A stretch of 64,000 nucleotides of DNA, taken from the NCBI RefSeq assembly GCF_021655615.1, contig NZ_AP025245.1:62001-126000 (forward strand). The letters are read 5' to 3'. Under the pieces are notes generated by a model. That model was not told where the DNA came from, ran no database searches, and was given only the letters and a program-made list of their open reading frames with translations. Numbering within the stretch: the stretch's first letter is position 1; every line of letters starts with the position of its first letter. This document shows, one piece after another, positions 8,711-18,181 of this stretch. A program made the translations under genes and the position numbers. This DNA is from Acidianus sp. HS-5 (lineage in GTDB: Archaea; Thermoproteota; Thermoprotei_A; Sulfolobales; Sulfolobaceae).

Positions 8711-9274
8711 TTAACCTAGGAATATTTTTATCTGTATAAAAGTTATGATAGTTGCAAGTATGAACGCAGATGTAACTTGATCAATAGTATGTGCCTTAAT
8801 TTTAATCCTTGCTATTCCTACCATTATTGAAAGTAAGTAAAATGCTAAGAACTTTATTCCAAGTATCATAGTAAGAGCGGTAGCAATTGCAGTTATTGTC
8901 GCTACATGGATGCTTATTTTATACTTTGTCGAGATTGCAAGTATTATGACGGTATTAACGACGTACGCAATACTGAGGTAAAAGAGGATAGGAGAAAAAT
9001 CAATATATAAAATAAATAAGCCCAGTATATAACCTATTAAAGCAAGCGTAATTACCTTGCCTCTTTCTTCCCTTTTTGTTACAAAGAGGTCCGAGATCTT
9101 TCCCATTTTCCTCAAGATTAAAGTTATTAAAAAAGGCATTATTGAAAAGAAGAAGACTATATCAAGAAAATCTACTAACTCGTTTTCACATCTTAATAAG
9201 AATATTATAAGGAATCCCAGTAGTGTTGAATTTGAGGGATGAAATAAAATTGAAATAAATTTTCCCAAGTTCAT
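8711..9274 (-). CDS. PAP2-like small membrane protein
   Basis: A 187-aa protein with six hydrophobic segments. Two spaced motifs resemble a degraded PAP2 (type 2 phosphatidate phosphatase) active site: SIHVATITA (for SGH) and ARIKIKAHTIDQV (for R-x5-H-x-x-x-Q/D). The first basic motif is not clear, so activity is uncertain. It is the last gene of a six-gene operon with the ECF transporter and overlaps the preceding gene by 4 nt. A role in lipid or polyprenyl-phosphate turnover is possible but inferred. Confidence 0.5.
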   Translation of the reverse strand: MNLGKFISILFHPSNSTLLGFLIIFLLRCENELVDFLDIVFFFSIMPFLITLILRKMGKISDLFVTKREERGKVITLALIGYILGLFILYIDFSPILFYLSIAYVVNTVIILAISTKYKISIHVATITAIATALTMILGIKFLAFYLLSIMVGIARIKIKAHTIDQVTSAFILATIITFIQIKIFLG

Positions 9275-9798
9275 ATTAGTCCGCTTGTTAATATAACGAA
9301 ACCTATAGTATAAAGTAACCCAACAGCAATATTCTTCATTATCCCCTTAGGAAACTTCACAGATATTAACCTAAACGTTATTAAACTCCAAGCAAAACCT
9401 AGGATTCCTCCTATTAATGCCCATACATAATCTCCAGTCATTATCCAAGAGCTTACCGTAAATATATTAACTTCTATTCCTTCAGCAGTTATCCCAAGGC
9501 TCGCAGTTAAAAATGCTCCTCTAGGTTCCGGATAGTCCTTGAATAGGAATAGTGTGGCCATTCCTATTAAGAGAAAACCTAAGGACATCCTCATTATGTA
9601 TTCGCTTGTATCTGTTATTAAAACAGGAAGGAAAACATAGGTTAAATAAATTAAGGAAAGCACTATAAGTACTCCTACAATAGTTCCTAAGTTCCCCATT
9701 TTTTTATTGTTAGAAGACGCAATATAAGAGAACAATGACATTTCAAAACCTTCAAAGCTACAAGGTAAGAATGACGCTAAAAAAGCTACTTCGTCCAT
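9271..9798 (-). CDS. Two-fold repeated membrane protein with EGxE motifs
   Basis: A 175-aa protein of about six helices. Residues 5-28 (AFLASFLPCSFEGFEMSLF) and 94-117 (AFLTASLGITAEGIEVNIF) are copies of the same segment, each with an EG[FI]E motif. Repeated REGxE motifs define the FTR1/EfeU iron permeases, and duplicated acidic motifs occur in several cation exporter families, so a metal-ion transporter is the best guess. The first Arg of the FTR1 motif is missing. It lies 2 nt after the phosphoesterase gene in the same operon. Confidence 0.5.
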   Translation of the reverse strand: MDEVAFLASFLPCSFEGFEMSLFSYIASSNNKKMGNLGTIVGVLIVLSLIYLTYVFLPVLITDTSEYIMRMSLGFLLIGMATLFLFKDYPEPRGAFLTASLGITAEGIEVNIFTVSSWIMTGDYVWALIGGILGFAWSLITFRLISVKFPKGIMKNIAVGLLYTIGFVILTSGLI

Positions 9799-9800
9799 TT

Positions 9801-11360
9801 TTACCTCCTTAATACGTTCTTATACCTCTTTACTGCTATTACTGAAGATATTAAGAATCCTATCATTGAAGAGTAAACAAAATAATCACTAACAAAACTG
9901 TATATGCTATTAGTAGCGTAAACATAACCCGAAATTCCCAGAGTTATTAGTAATATTAACAGCGAATAAGGAGTAAGCCTCCTCTTCTTAAACGATGCAA
10001 AGAGAATAGCAAAACCTATTACGTCTAAAGGTAAGAGAACGATCATTGCGGGCTCTGGATAAACTGCAGCATAACCGGGAGTAGGATGTACTGTAGCAAT
10101 GTAACCGTAATGGACGGGATACTGTAAAGGTATAGGATAAGTCCAGTTATTAAGGCATAGTATTATGGGAGATCTTACTATTGAGAAGTCGAAAGCACAT
10201 AATAATCCTTTGACGTCGCTGTTCCCTACACATTTAGTTAACCAAGGTAAATGCCAGTTATAATCTATGAATCCTAGTAGCGTATATCCGCTCAGCGTAT
10301 AGTTATCTATCCAAGCTTCCTTTGCATAAGGAGAAATTATCAAGAGAGGTATTCTTTGACCCAGCCCATAAGAATTTATTGCAGGAGGAATTATTTGGTC
10401 GAAATATCCTCCACCTTCATCAAATGTTATGAAAATTACTGTTGAAGACCACTCCGGACTTCTCATTACTGCATTTACGATCTTAGATATCTCTACGGCT
10501 CCTGCAGTTACGTTATAGGGCGGATGCATATCGTAGTGATCATTGTAACCGTTGATCAACATTACCCAACTTACTGCAGGTAAAGAATTACTCTGTAAAT
10601 CTGCGCAGAAGGTTGTAAGACTGTGGAAATGATTTAAGTGTTGCTTAATCCCTATGAATGCTCCCATAGGCCAAGGTACACAGCCTGAATAATCGTAAAC
10701 GAAATATCCCCAGCTCAAGCCGTAGTTACAAAGTTGATTCATTATGGTTTCATTAAAAGGTATAACGTTACAAGCGTCGTCGCTGTAAAAGCTAGGAGGG
10801 AAACCTGTCATGTAAGCTACTCTGTTAGGTTCTGTTAAACCCAAAACCGGTGAATAATAATTGTCCGCAAGAACGTATTCTTCAGCATAATCCCAGAGTA
10901 TTCCTACTTGTTGATAAGAGAAGTAAGCCATTGACTGAGGTCCAGAATAGTAAACGAAACCGCTTGGAGAGTCAAACCAGTAATCTCCATGGTATAAGCA
11001 CCATCCTTCTCCAGGATCTACAGTGTCCCAAGCGTTGGCATAGTAAGGATGAGAAGATCCTACGAAAGGTAACCAAGGCACATTAGGTATAGAAATCCAG
11101 CAGAGTACTCCGCTTTTACTCTGTTCTAGTTGTGTATAATTCTTGTAGAGTCCGCAAGGCCACATTACCGAAAGTGTAACGTTATTAATCTTTGGAGGCC
11201 AGCCAAAAGGGTAGGTTCCGAACATATTATCGAAAGAATGATTTTCTTCTATTATTATAATGACGTGTTTGATAGGTGTAGCGGTAGATGAAGCGTGAAA
11301 TGTGGGTAAAACAAAAAACAGGAAAAGAAGTCCAACTAACAATATTTTCCTCATTTTCAA
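9801..11360 (-). CDS. Secreted, membrane-tethered phosphoesterase (phospholipase C / acid phosphatase family)
   Basis: A 519-aa protein with a signal peptide (residues 1-23). The phosphoesterase domain (PF04185) covers about 30-390: HVIIIIEENHSFDNMFGTYP carries the metal and catalytic residues, with LGLTEPNRVAYMTG and FITFDEGGGYFDQI further on. Three C-terminal hydrophobic segments (about 435-510) anchor it. Relatives hydrolyse phosphate monoesters or phospholipids outside the cell at acid pH. It overlaps the ECF T-component gene by 4 nt, which suggests that it frees a phosphorylated vitamin for the transporter (inference). Confidence 0.82.
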   Translation of the reverse strand: MKMRKILLVGLLFLFFVLPTFHASSTATPIKHVIIIIEENHSFDNMFGTYPFGWPPKINNVTLSVMWPCGLYKNYTQLEQSKSGVLCWISIPNVPWLPFVGSSHPYYANAWDTVDPGEGWCLYHGDYWFDSPSGFVYYSGPQSMAYFSYQQVGILWDYAEEYVLADNYYSPVLGLTEPNRVAYMTGFPPSFYSDDACNVIPFNETIMNQLCNYGLSWGYFVYDYSGCVPWPMGAFIGIKQHLNHFHSLTTFCADLQSNSLPAVSWVMLINGYNDHYDMHPPYNVTAGAVEISKIVNAVMRSPEWSSTVIFITFDEGGGYFDQIIPPAINSYGLGQRIPLLIISPYAKEAWIDNYTLSGYTLLGFIDYNWHLPWLTKCVGNSDVKGLLCAFDFSIVRSPIILCLNNWTYPIPLQYPVHYGYIATVHPTPGYAAVYPEPAMIVLLPLDVIGFAILFASFKKRRLTPYSLLILLITLGISGYVYATNSIYSFVSDYFVYSSMIGFLISSVIAVKRYKNVLRR

Positions 11361-12352
11361 TACCCTACGTATGGGATACTTCTTCCGAAGCCATAAATAT
11401 TAGCTAAGACCGCTAGTACAATCAGTACTGCCATTACTCCGAACATAACATAATCATACTTAGTTAAAGGCAAGTTTACAAGCATAGTCCTATTATTGTA
11501 AGCTCTAAAGCCTCTAGTATCTACTGAAATTGCAAGGTTCTTTGCACCTCTAAGTAAATAGACCATAGAAGGTATTATAGCCATTAGCCCTGCGTAAAAG
11601 AAATAGAATGGATATAACATTTTAGGTTTCCCGTAACCTAAACCTCTTATAAACTGCATCTTTACTGAAGTGTCCAGAATTTCAAAAATCTTTGGCACTG
11701 TTTTTACTCCTACTAACAAGGAGAAAGTTATTGCCAACGGTACTTTCATTTTAGAGAACATTCTGAAGATGTCAGAAGTGGTTGTAGTGAGTATAAGGAG
11801 TAAAGATGAGACTAGAACTGCGGTTATTCTGAATGATATTTGAATGCCATATATTAATGCCTGTACTGTTAGTGTAGGTTCATAACCCATAATGTTTACA
11901 AAATATGAAGGCCAAACCCAAACTACAGTATAACTAGACACAGGACAATGGAACACCATTTGCAGGATGGAATTAGGCGTATAAGGAGCAATTCCCCAGG
12001 TTGAACCTATAATTGTTATGAATATTAATAAGCTTATATAACCGAATTTCTTTTTACCGTCGTTTAATGTGAGGTATAAGAACATTATTGCAAAAGTTAA
12101 TATTGCGCCTATCCACCATATTGTTACTGCGGCTACAGACATTACTACTATTCCGAAAGCAACTTTCGTCAATGGATTAAGTTTGTAAAGGAATGTTTTA
12201 CCGCCCTCGTATCTAGTTATCTCCATTAAACCTTTTAGTCCTAACACTGTAAGGAGCAAACCTATGGGTAATGCTACGCCGTAAAAGAATAAGAACCAAC
12301 TTATTACAGTTTGAGTAAAAGGTTCTTCATAAAGTGAACTCCAAAGTACCAA
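11357..12352 (-). CDS. ECF transporter T component (EcfT/CbiQ family)
   Basis: A 331-aa membrane protein with LNPLTKVAFGIVVM (the start of the CbiQ domain, about residue 57) and five to six helices. Two short coupling motifs face the ATPases: FIRGLGYGKP (about 235-245) and SVDTRGFRAYNN (about 275-286). It links the ATPases to the substrate-binding S protein. It overlaps the ATPase gene by 26 nt and the phosphoesterase gene by 4 nt. Homologous to the CbiQ/YkoC type. Confidence 0.85.
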   Translation of the reverse strand: MVLWSSLYEEPFTQTVISWFLFFYGVALPIGLLLTVLGLKGLMEITRYEGGKTFLYKLNPLTKVAFGIVVMSVAAVTIWWIGAILTFAIMFLYLTLNDGKKKFGYISLLIFITIIGSTWGIAPYTPNSILQMVFHCPVSSYTVVWVWPSYFVNIMGYEPTLTVQALIYGIQISFRITAVLVSSLLLILTTTTSDIFRMFSKMKVPLAITFSLLVGVKTVPKIFEILDTSVKMQFIRGLGYGKPKMLYPFYFFYAGLMAIIPSMVYLLRGAKNLAISVDTRGFRAYNNRTMLVNLPLTKYDYVMFGVMAVLIVLAVLANIYGFGRSIPYVGY

Positions 12353-13907
12353 GTTTGGTCACCACGTATTCTGTTGGGGGATAAATTCCCAAATCTTCTC
12401 TTGAAAATGCCTCTTCTGGGCTTCCGTTAAAGACTATTTTACCGTCTTTCATTACTACAACTCTATCACAGAACTTATCGACAAACCTTGAGTCATGAGT
12501 TACAATGAGGAAAGTATAACCTTTTTCCCTCAGTTCTTGGACTTCCCTTCCCAACATTTCTCTGTGGTACCAATCTTGACCGCTAGTCGGTTCATCCATC
12601 AAAAGGATTTTAGCTCCAGATGCTAGGATAGAAGCCATTGCTACCCTCCTCCTTTGTCCCATTGATAACAAAAGTGGATCATCGTACCTAATTTTATACA
12701 AGGAGAACATCTGTAAAATACTCTCAAGCTTCTCTTTAGAGTAGGCTTTCCTATTTTTCATAGCAAAAGCTACTTCGTCCTCAACTTTCCTCTTGACGAA
12801 CATTATATCAAAGTTCTGAGGTAAATAACCTATGTAAGTTCCTCTTTCAGCAAGTCCTTTTTTGCTTAAATCTTTACCTCCTACGGCTAGTTTAACTTCT
12901 GCCTTTAATTTTCTATCTAGAATTCCCATTATTGCTTTAAGCAAAGTAGATTTCCCTGCACCGTTATTTCCCATTAAGGCTAAGATTTCGCCTTGCTTTA
13001 CGGAAATTTCAGTATCTACAAGTGCTTTACCTTGTTTAGTTGAAACTTTAACTTTAGCATAAAGTATTTCTTTTTCGCCGTTCCTCCTAGGAGGAGGCAT
13101 ATATTTGTATCCCTTCAATGCTTCTCTGTTTATGTCTTTTATGCCTATTTTCTTTAAATAAAGGTAATAATCTGGAATTTCTACTCCAGCTCCTGCAAGC
13201 AAGTCAGCGCTTTCAATGAGTTCTTCTTTCGGTACGTCAAGAATAATTCTTCCCTTATCTACTAGGACTACTCTATCAACATAAGGCAGAACTCTCTCGA
13301 GCTTGTGCTCAACTATTATTAAACTCCTTTTCTCTTGCCTAAAGTTTCTTATTAATGAAAAAATCTCTGCAGTACCTTTAGGGTCTATATTTGAAGTGGG
13401 TTCATCAAGTATCAAAGCTTTAGGTCTCATTGCCAATATTGATGCTAAAGCTACTCTCTGCATTTCTCCCCCAGAGAGTGTGCTTGTATCTCGATGTAGT
13501 AAATGAGGTATTCCAGTAAGCTTCGCTGATTCGTTTACCCTCTGTATTATTTCATCCTTTGGTAACATGAAATTTTCTGGTCCAAAAGCAATTTCATCAA
13601 TTACGGTATAATTAAAAATTTGACTTTCAGGATCCTGTAGTAGGGTTCCTACTACTTTTGCAGTTTCAAAAATAGGTTGTGTTCTTGGGTCTTTACCGTA
13701 AACTAAAATTTCTCCAAGTTCTTGCGCATTTATCATATTAGGAATAACTCCATTTATAGCATTTACTAGAGTTGATTTCCCCGAGCCAGACTTACCAACT
13801 ATCAGAACTGACTCTCCATCCTCTATTTCAAAGTTATCAATGACTAAGGATGGCTTACTTCTCCCTAGGTATGTAATTTGGAAATTCTTAATTTCAACAA
13901 ATTTCAT
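12327..13907 (-). CDS. ECF transporter double ATPase
   Basis: A 526-aa fusion of two ABC ATPase domains. Domain 1 (about 1-240) has Walker A GKSGSGKST near residue 38 and signature LSGGEMQR near 144. Domain 2 (about 280-510) has Walker A GNNGAGKST near 313 and a changed signature LSMGQRRR. Each is followed by an LILDEPTS/LLMDEPTS Walker B. The two-in-one layout is that of YkoD-like proteins in thiamine-precursor transporters, but the domain layout alone does not prove the substrate. It overlaps its S-component gene by 4 nt. Confidence 0.9.
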   Translation of the reverse strand: MKFVEIKNFQITYLGRSKPSLVIDNFEIEDGESVLIVGKSGSGKSTLVNAINGVIPNMINAQELGEILVYGKDPRTQPIFETAKVVGTLLQDPESQIFNYTVIDEIAFGPENFMLPKDEIIQRVNESAKLTGIPHLLHRDTSTLSGGEMQRVALASILAMRPKALILDEPTSNIDPKGTAEIFSLIRNFRQEKRSLIIVEHKLERVLPYVDRVVLVDKGRIILDVPKEELIESADLLAGAGVEIPDYYLYLKKIGIKDINREALKGYKYMPPPRRNGEKEILYAKVKVSTKQGKALVDTEISVKQGEILALMGNNGAGKSTLLKAIMGILDRKLKAEVKLAVGGKDLSKKGLAERGTYIGYLPQNFDIMFVKRKVEDEVAFAMKNRKAYSKEKLESILQMFSLYKIRYDDPLLLSMGQRRRVAMASILASGAKILLMDEPTSGQDWYHREMLGREVQELREKGYTFLIVTHDSRFVDKFCDRVVVMKDGKIVFNGSPEEAFSREDLGIYPPTEYVVTKLGTLEFTL

Positions 13908-14701
13908 GACCCTACCGCCCTTGCTACTATTATTGCTATAATTGCGCCAATTATTCCAGCAACAGCGTCTCCGGGCATGTATGCGTAGATGTGATAGTAT
14001 ATGTAACCCCAGTTAGCTACCTTAGCTTCAATAAATGGTCTTAAGAATCCATCGTAAAACACTGGATCTGGAAAAGCCCAAAGTAATCCTATAATTGCTC
14101 CTTCTATCGCACCCACTATGAAAGTTGCTGTACTGATTGCAGTAGACTTAGCAGGGACATCTTCGTCGTCACTTATCTGAGTTGCTTGAATTTGAGGAGA
14201 AGGAGTTTTTGCATGGGTCATAGAAGCAAAATTTGGTAATGCGAATATTCTTCCGCCAGTAGCAGCTATCATTAAATCTACAAAGAGACCGTAAGTAAAT
14301 GTTTCATATATGAAATACATTGGTTCTCCTCCGAAGCCGTAGTGAAAGAGATCTCCGAGTACGTCAAATATAAAAAGAGTTAACATTCCTACACCTACTT
14401 TTCTTACTAGTGCTGCAACTATGAATACTATAATAATCCTCCCCCAGAAACTTACGCTGATAAAAGGACTTGACGGAATGAACCTATCTAGAAAGCCGGC
14501 AATGTAGAACTCCCAAGCTACTGCAAATGCTGAACCTATTCCTATATATATTAAATCTAGTGTATTGAAAGCCTTTAGCCCTCCAGTTCTTTTACCTAAA
14601 AGAAAAGCAATTGCTAATGCAACAATAAAATATAATGCAACTAATTCCCAGGGTATTTGGCCTGGTTCATTTACTGCTCCAGCAATACCGTTAAAACCCA
14701 T
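13904..14701 (-). CDS. Putative ECF transporter S (substrate-binding) component
   Basis: A 265-aa membrane protein, first gene of the six-gene operon. It has about six helices, with a hydrophilic loop rich in Ser, Thr and Asp around residues 155-180. Its position and the 4-nt overlap with the double ATPase gene make it the S component. A YkoE-like (hydroxymethylpyrimidine/thiamine) specificity is possible given the accompanying double ATPase, but I see no diagnostic motif, so the vitamin is left open. Confidence 0.65.
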   Translation of the reverse strand: MGFNGIAGAVNEPGQIPWELVALYFIVALAIAFLLGKRTGGLKAFNTLDLIYIGIGSAFAVAWEFYIAGFLDRFIPSSPFISVSFWGRIIIVFIVAALVRKVGVGMLTLFIFDVLGDLFHYGFGGEPMYFIYETFTYGLFVDLMIAATGGRIFALPNFASMTHAKTPSPQIQATQISDDEDVPAKSTAISTATFIVGAIEGAIIGLLWAFPDPVFYDGFLRPFIEAKVANWGYIYYHIYAYMPGDAVAGIIGAIIAIIVARAVGS

Positions 14702-14863
14702 GTTTACTCGAATGTACTTTGAATAATGATTAAAAAGGATTTCTTTTATAGTTAAAGTAAAAAATATAGATCTATATAGTTTAGATAATACATCTTTTTA
14801 ATGTAATACTAAAATAAGGAGTGAATATCTGAAAACTTTTAAGGATAGCATTTATGAGATGTT

Positions 14864-15832
14864 TCATTGAATTGATAATAATTTTCTTGCTCTATATATT
14901 CCCAGATTCTCTGCTAATTCTGCAACCTTTCCTTTTACGAATTTACCTAGTAGATCGCCGAAATATTCTTCTCCGACCCTAACAATAATTGCGTATTGGC
15001 GGTAGGAAAACTTTCTTTCAAAACCTAATGCATTTAGCATTGCATTTCTTCCAGCCTGTACTGCAACTTGTGCAGACATTGGTACGAACTTTTTAGTAGT
15101 AGAACAGTCTCCAGCACCGTAAACGTCCTCTTGGTCAACAGAACTTAGGTAATCATCAACAACCATTCTATCGTTTATTGTGGATAAACCTAGCTCCTTT
15201 AACAATGAAGGTCCTTTAAATCCTATTGAGGAGACTATTAGATCACCTTTTATTTTCTGATCTTCTGTATAAACAGTACTGTCTTCTATTTTCTCAACTT
15301 TAGTGTTTAGTAACAAGTTAACTCCCATTTCTTTTAGCTTCTTTTCAGCATAAGCTGATGATTCCCAGGACATGAAGTTCAACAGCCTCTTCTGTCCTTC
15401 AATTAAGTAAACTTCTTTTCCCATTTCCCTAGCTAGAGAAGATAGTTCAACTCCTAGATTTCCTCCTCCAATTATAACTACTGTCTTAGCCTTGAGCAGC
15501 TTTTCCCTAATTCTTAAGGCGTCATCAATGTTTTCGAACTTTTCAGTACCTTCAATGAATTTCTGAGAATACCCTAAGGATATTATTAACTTGTCATAAG
15601 GAATTTCTCCTTCACTAGTTATTACTATCTTTCTTCTGAAATCTATGGATTTGACAGCCGCTTTAAACACTTTATGGTATGGTATCTTAGCTATGCTTGG
15701 GTCTCCGGTTCTTACTACGTCAACTAGCTTATGTGCTAATATAAAGTAATCCTTATTATCCACTAGCACTGCGTCGTGAGTTTTTAATGCAGATAATCCT
15801 GCAAATCCTCCACCTAAAATTACAACTATCAT
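14864..15832 (-). CDS. NAD(P)/FAD-dependent oxidoreductase, NDH-2-like
   Basis: A 322-aa flavoprotein: an N-terminal FAD motif (VVILGGGFAGLSA), an NAD(P) motif VVIIGGGNLGVELSSL near residue 115-130, and the C-terminal FAD motif VYGAGDCS near 235. It is shorter than most type-II NADH dehydrogenases and lacks a redox-active Cys pair, so a ferredoxin/NAD(P) reductase or quinone reductase role are both open. I start at the ATG at 15832: its TATA box (15854-15862) is centred 26 nt away, whereas the ATG at 15847 would be too close. Confidence 0.75.
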   Translation of the reverse strand: MIVVILGGGFAGLSALKTHDAVLVDNKDYFILAHKLVDVVRTGDPSIAKIPYHKVFKAAVKSIDFRRKIVITSEGEIPYDKLIISLGYSQKFIEGTEKFENIDDALRIREKLLKAKTVVIIGGGNLGVELSSLAREMGKEVYLIEGQKRLLNFMSWESSAYAEKKLKEMGVNLLLNTKVEKIEDSTVYTEDQKIKGDLIVSSIGFKGPSLLKELGLSTINDRMVVDDYLSSVDQEDVYGAGDCSTTKKFVPMSAQVAVQAGRNAMLNALGFERKFSYRQYAIIVRVGEEYFGDLLGKFVKGKVAELAENLGIYRARKLLSIQ

Positions 15833-15940
15833 ATGTTTATATTGCATTTCAAGTTTTTAAATCAAGTTTTTCGAATATATATCTCGTGTTAAAGATTGAA
15901 AACTAGAAATAAATAAATATCTTAGTTCTATTTTTACTTT

Positions 15941-16303
15941 ATGCAAGAATTTACAGCTAATTTGTACTCTAGAGCTAAAAATTTTCTAGATGCGGCAATT
16001 TATAACATGAAAGGAGGATATTATGACGTTTCAGCAATACTTTTTTCTAGGGCAGTTTACCTTGTGTTGGTGGCAAAGCTTTTAGATTCAGGAGTTGAAA
16101 TCCCTTGGTATCTAGATTTTTCTGGATTATTTAGGCTTTTACAGAAGAAGTTAAAAATAGAAGTTAATAAGGAATTTCCTAAACTTCTAGACACAATTAG
16201 AATTAATGACTGTTACTTTACTCCTGTTGAGATAAACAAGGAGGAAATCGAAGAGCTGCATAAAGCTGTTGAGGAACTTCTAAATAAGCTTAATATAATT
16301 TGA
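15941..16303 (+). CDS. Small helical protein, possibly HEPN-like
   Basis: A 120-aa, all-helical protein. SRAKNFLDAAIYNMKGGYYDVS followed by AVYLVLVAKLL resembles the first two helices of a HEPN domain, but the R-x4-6-H motif is absent and no nucleotidyltransferase lies nearby. The 3' end overlaps convergently by 14 nt with the gene on the minus strand. Function unknown. Confidence 0.55.
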   Translation: MQEFTANLYSRAKNFLDAAIYNMKGGYYDVSAILFSRAVYLVLVAKLLDSGVEIPWYLDFSGLFRLLQKKLKIEVNKEFPKLLDTIRINDCYFTPVEINKEEIEELHKAVEELLNKLNII

Positions 16304-16880
16304 GGAATTTTATCATATTTATATTATTGATTTCCTTATCCATTAAATAACATGTTATCCTTCCCTCCTTAGTAGTGTCGATAACTGGGGCTACTAGAAA
16401 TACTTCTACGTTATACTTGTCAGCAACGTTCAAAGTGTCTAAAATTATTGATGGAGTCGTTGGAGTAAATATTATTGCATAACCTTCATATTTCTTCATC
16501 TTCAAAAGGCTCATTTCAGGTTCTTTTTCATCTATTTTTCTCCCACCGTAAATTTCAACCACTGACTTTATCAGATCTTTTCCTGCTATGATTACAGATT
16601 TTTCCTTTGTAGTCTCCAGTTCATCCTTAATTTCCTTTACTTCTACTCTAGGTATTTTTGTTGGCATTGTGTATGGGTTTTTTACTATGAAGTAGTCTTT
16701 TGAGTAGAGTAGGGAAGTTGCGAAAGCATAAGCGAGGCTATCAACGTATGTGTAAACTTGGTCGAAGTCCTTGATAATGGAGAAGTCGAATGCTCTGTAC
16801 TCTTCCCCTGCTTTGATTGTAACCTTCTTATCAAACTTTATTGCGGGAAAATCTTTGCCATAAGTTATCAAAACTTTCAT
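16290..16880 (-). CDS. Uncharacterised protein next to GTPase gene
   Basis: A 196-aa soluble protein that I do not recognise. It has alternating beta strands and helices, with strand-like VIIAGKDLIKSVVEIYGG around residues 96-113 and AIIFTPTTPSIILDTLNVAD around 134-153, which suggests a Rossmann-like fold. It lies 33 nt downstream of the 390-aa GTPase gene on the same strand and is probably co-transcribed with it, so it may be its partner. Confidence 0.55.
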   Translation of the reverse strand: MKVLITYGKDFPAIKFDKKVTIKAGEEYRAFDFSIIKDFDQVYTYVDSLAYAFATSLLYSKDYFIVKNPYTMPTKIPRVEVKEIKDELETTKEKSVIIAGKDLIKSVVEIYGGRKIDEKEPEMSLLKMKKYEGYAIIFTPTTPSIILDTLNVADKYNVEVFLVAPVIDTTKEGRITCYLMDKEINNINMIKFLKLY

Positions 16881-16913
16881 AATTAATCATCTTTATTTAA
16901 ATCCTTAAAAATT

Positions 16914-18086
16914 TTAGAAGAATTCCGTTAAGTCGTAAATTTCCTTAATCTTCTGGTTTACAGTGTCTACTACAAAGAGCTCGTTAACTCCTATTCCCTC
17001 GTTGAGGATCAAGTTTCCGTACTTTTCTCCTTTTATTGAGTGAACTAAGGATGAGAAGAGTATTTCTCCTTCCTGAAGAGGTCTTTCCAAGTGTATATTA
17101 GTTATAGGATTTCTCACGTGTTCTTCCTCTTTAAATATTGTAGAAGGCAAAGGATTCTCTGAGAAAGCTATACCTATAAGTTCTCCTTTATGAACCATCC
17201 TTGTTTCCTTCAATGCATATTCTATAGTTTTCACCTTATTTGGATAAAACCTCTTTTTTCTTTGTGTGTAAAGGTATTGTTGGGAGTTTTTAGGCAAAGA
17301 TAAGGAAGAGTAAGCCCTTACTGTGGCTATGCTCCTATTTACGTTTCTTATTACTCCGAATATATTTTTACCGTAAATTCTTATTTCATTATTTACGGTC
17401 CATTTTATACTGTTTTCAAAGAATTTTACAATCTCATCTTCCTTGTAGAGGGCTGAAGTTATTATTTTATCTACTACATTAACCTTGTGTTCTTTAAACG
17501 TTGTTAATATCATATTGAGTTTATCTGTTGCTTTTTCTTTTAGTATGTCTTCTTTATTTACAACTACGAATGTTGGTAGGTTAAAGGCTGAGATCATTTT
17601 AGCGTGGTTTTCAACGTCTTTTTCTGTGGTTTTATCGTCTGCGAAGTAAATTACTGAGTCTGAGAGTCTTAATCCGTTAATTTGTTTATCAAATAGATCG
17701 AATTGTCCTCCAATATCTTGTAGTGAGAATGTGACGTAACCTTTTGCAAAGCCGTCTTTGTATGGAGACTCTATTATTACTCTCTCGTATTTTTCTCCTG
17801 TGAATTTTAGGTAGGAGATTGTCCTAAAAGGAAGGAATTTTCCTTCGTGGTAAGCCATAATTTTTTGTGCAGTGTAAATGGTCCTCTCCTCTATTTTCTC
17901 TTGAGGAGAGACGTAGAGTAAGAATTGGTAATAATCCTCGGGTTTGCCGTTTATTTCTGCGTCGAATTTTGCGTTTTTAACGGCTTCTTCTTGATGATCT
18001 AGGAAGTAATTGTTTTTTAGCAGGAATTTTGCGAATGATGTCGTCTTGCCCGTGTCCCCGTTGCCTAGCAATGAAATTAAATACAT
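16914..18086 (-). CDS. Unusual translation-factor-like GTPase A
   Basis: A 390-aa protein with all main G-motifs: G1 GNGDTGKT (residues 8-15), a candidate switch I Thr in RTISY (89), G3 DIGGQ (124-128) and G4 NKED (177-180). The large insert between G1 and G3 and the C-terminal beta-rich 170 residues recall EF-Tu/SelB-type factors, but G3 has the Gly-Gly-Gln of Arf/G-alpha proteins instead of DxPGH. The gene is divergent from a second unusual GTPase at 18182. Its ATG is about 26 nt from TTAATATTAAG (18107-18118), a likely TATA box. Cellular role unknown. Confidence 0.7.
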   Translation of the reverse strand: MYLISLLGNGDTGKTTSFAKFLLKNNYFLDHQEEAVKNAKFDAEINGKPEDYYQFLLYVSPQEKIEERTIYTAQKIMAYHEGKFLPFRTISYLKFTGEKYERVIIESPYKDGFAKGYVTFSLQDIGGQFDLFDKQINGLRLSDSVIYFADDKTTEKDVENHAKMISAFNLPTFVVVNKEDILKEKATDKLNMILTTFKEHKVNVVDKIITSALYKEDEIVKFFENSIKWTVNNEIRIYGKNIFGVIRNVNRSIATVRAYSSLSLPKNSQQYLYTQRKKRFYPNKVKTIEYALKETRMVHKGELIGIAFSENPLPSTIFKEEEHVRNPITNIHLERPLQEGEILFSSLVHSIKGEKYGNLILNEGIGVNELFVVDTVNQKIKEIYDLTEFF

Positions 18087-18181
18087 AACGAATACTCTAG
18101 TGCCTCCTTAATATTAATTACTATCTTTTTAACCCTTGCTCACGGAATACATTTATATTATTATGTTCCATTCATTTTTTT

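Noticed and set aside
10850..11086. 78-codon open frame antisense to the phosphoesterase
   Set aside because: Lies inside the conserved catalytic domain on the other strand; no protein family features.
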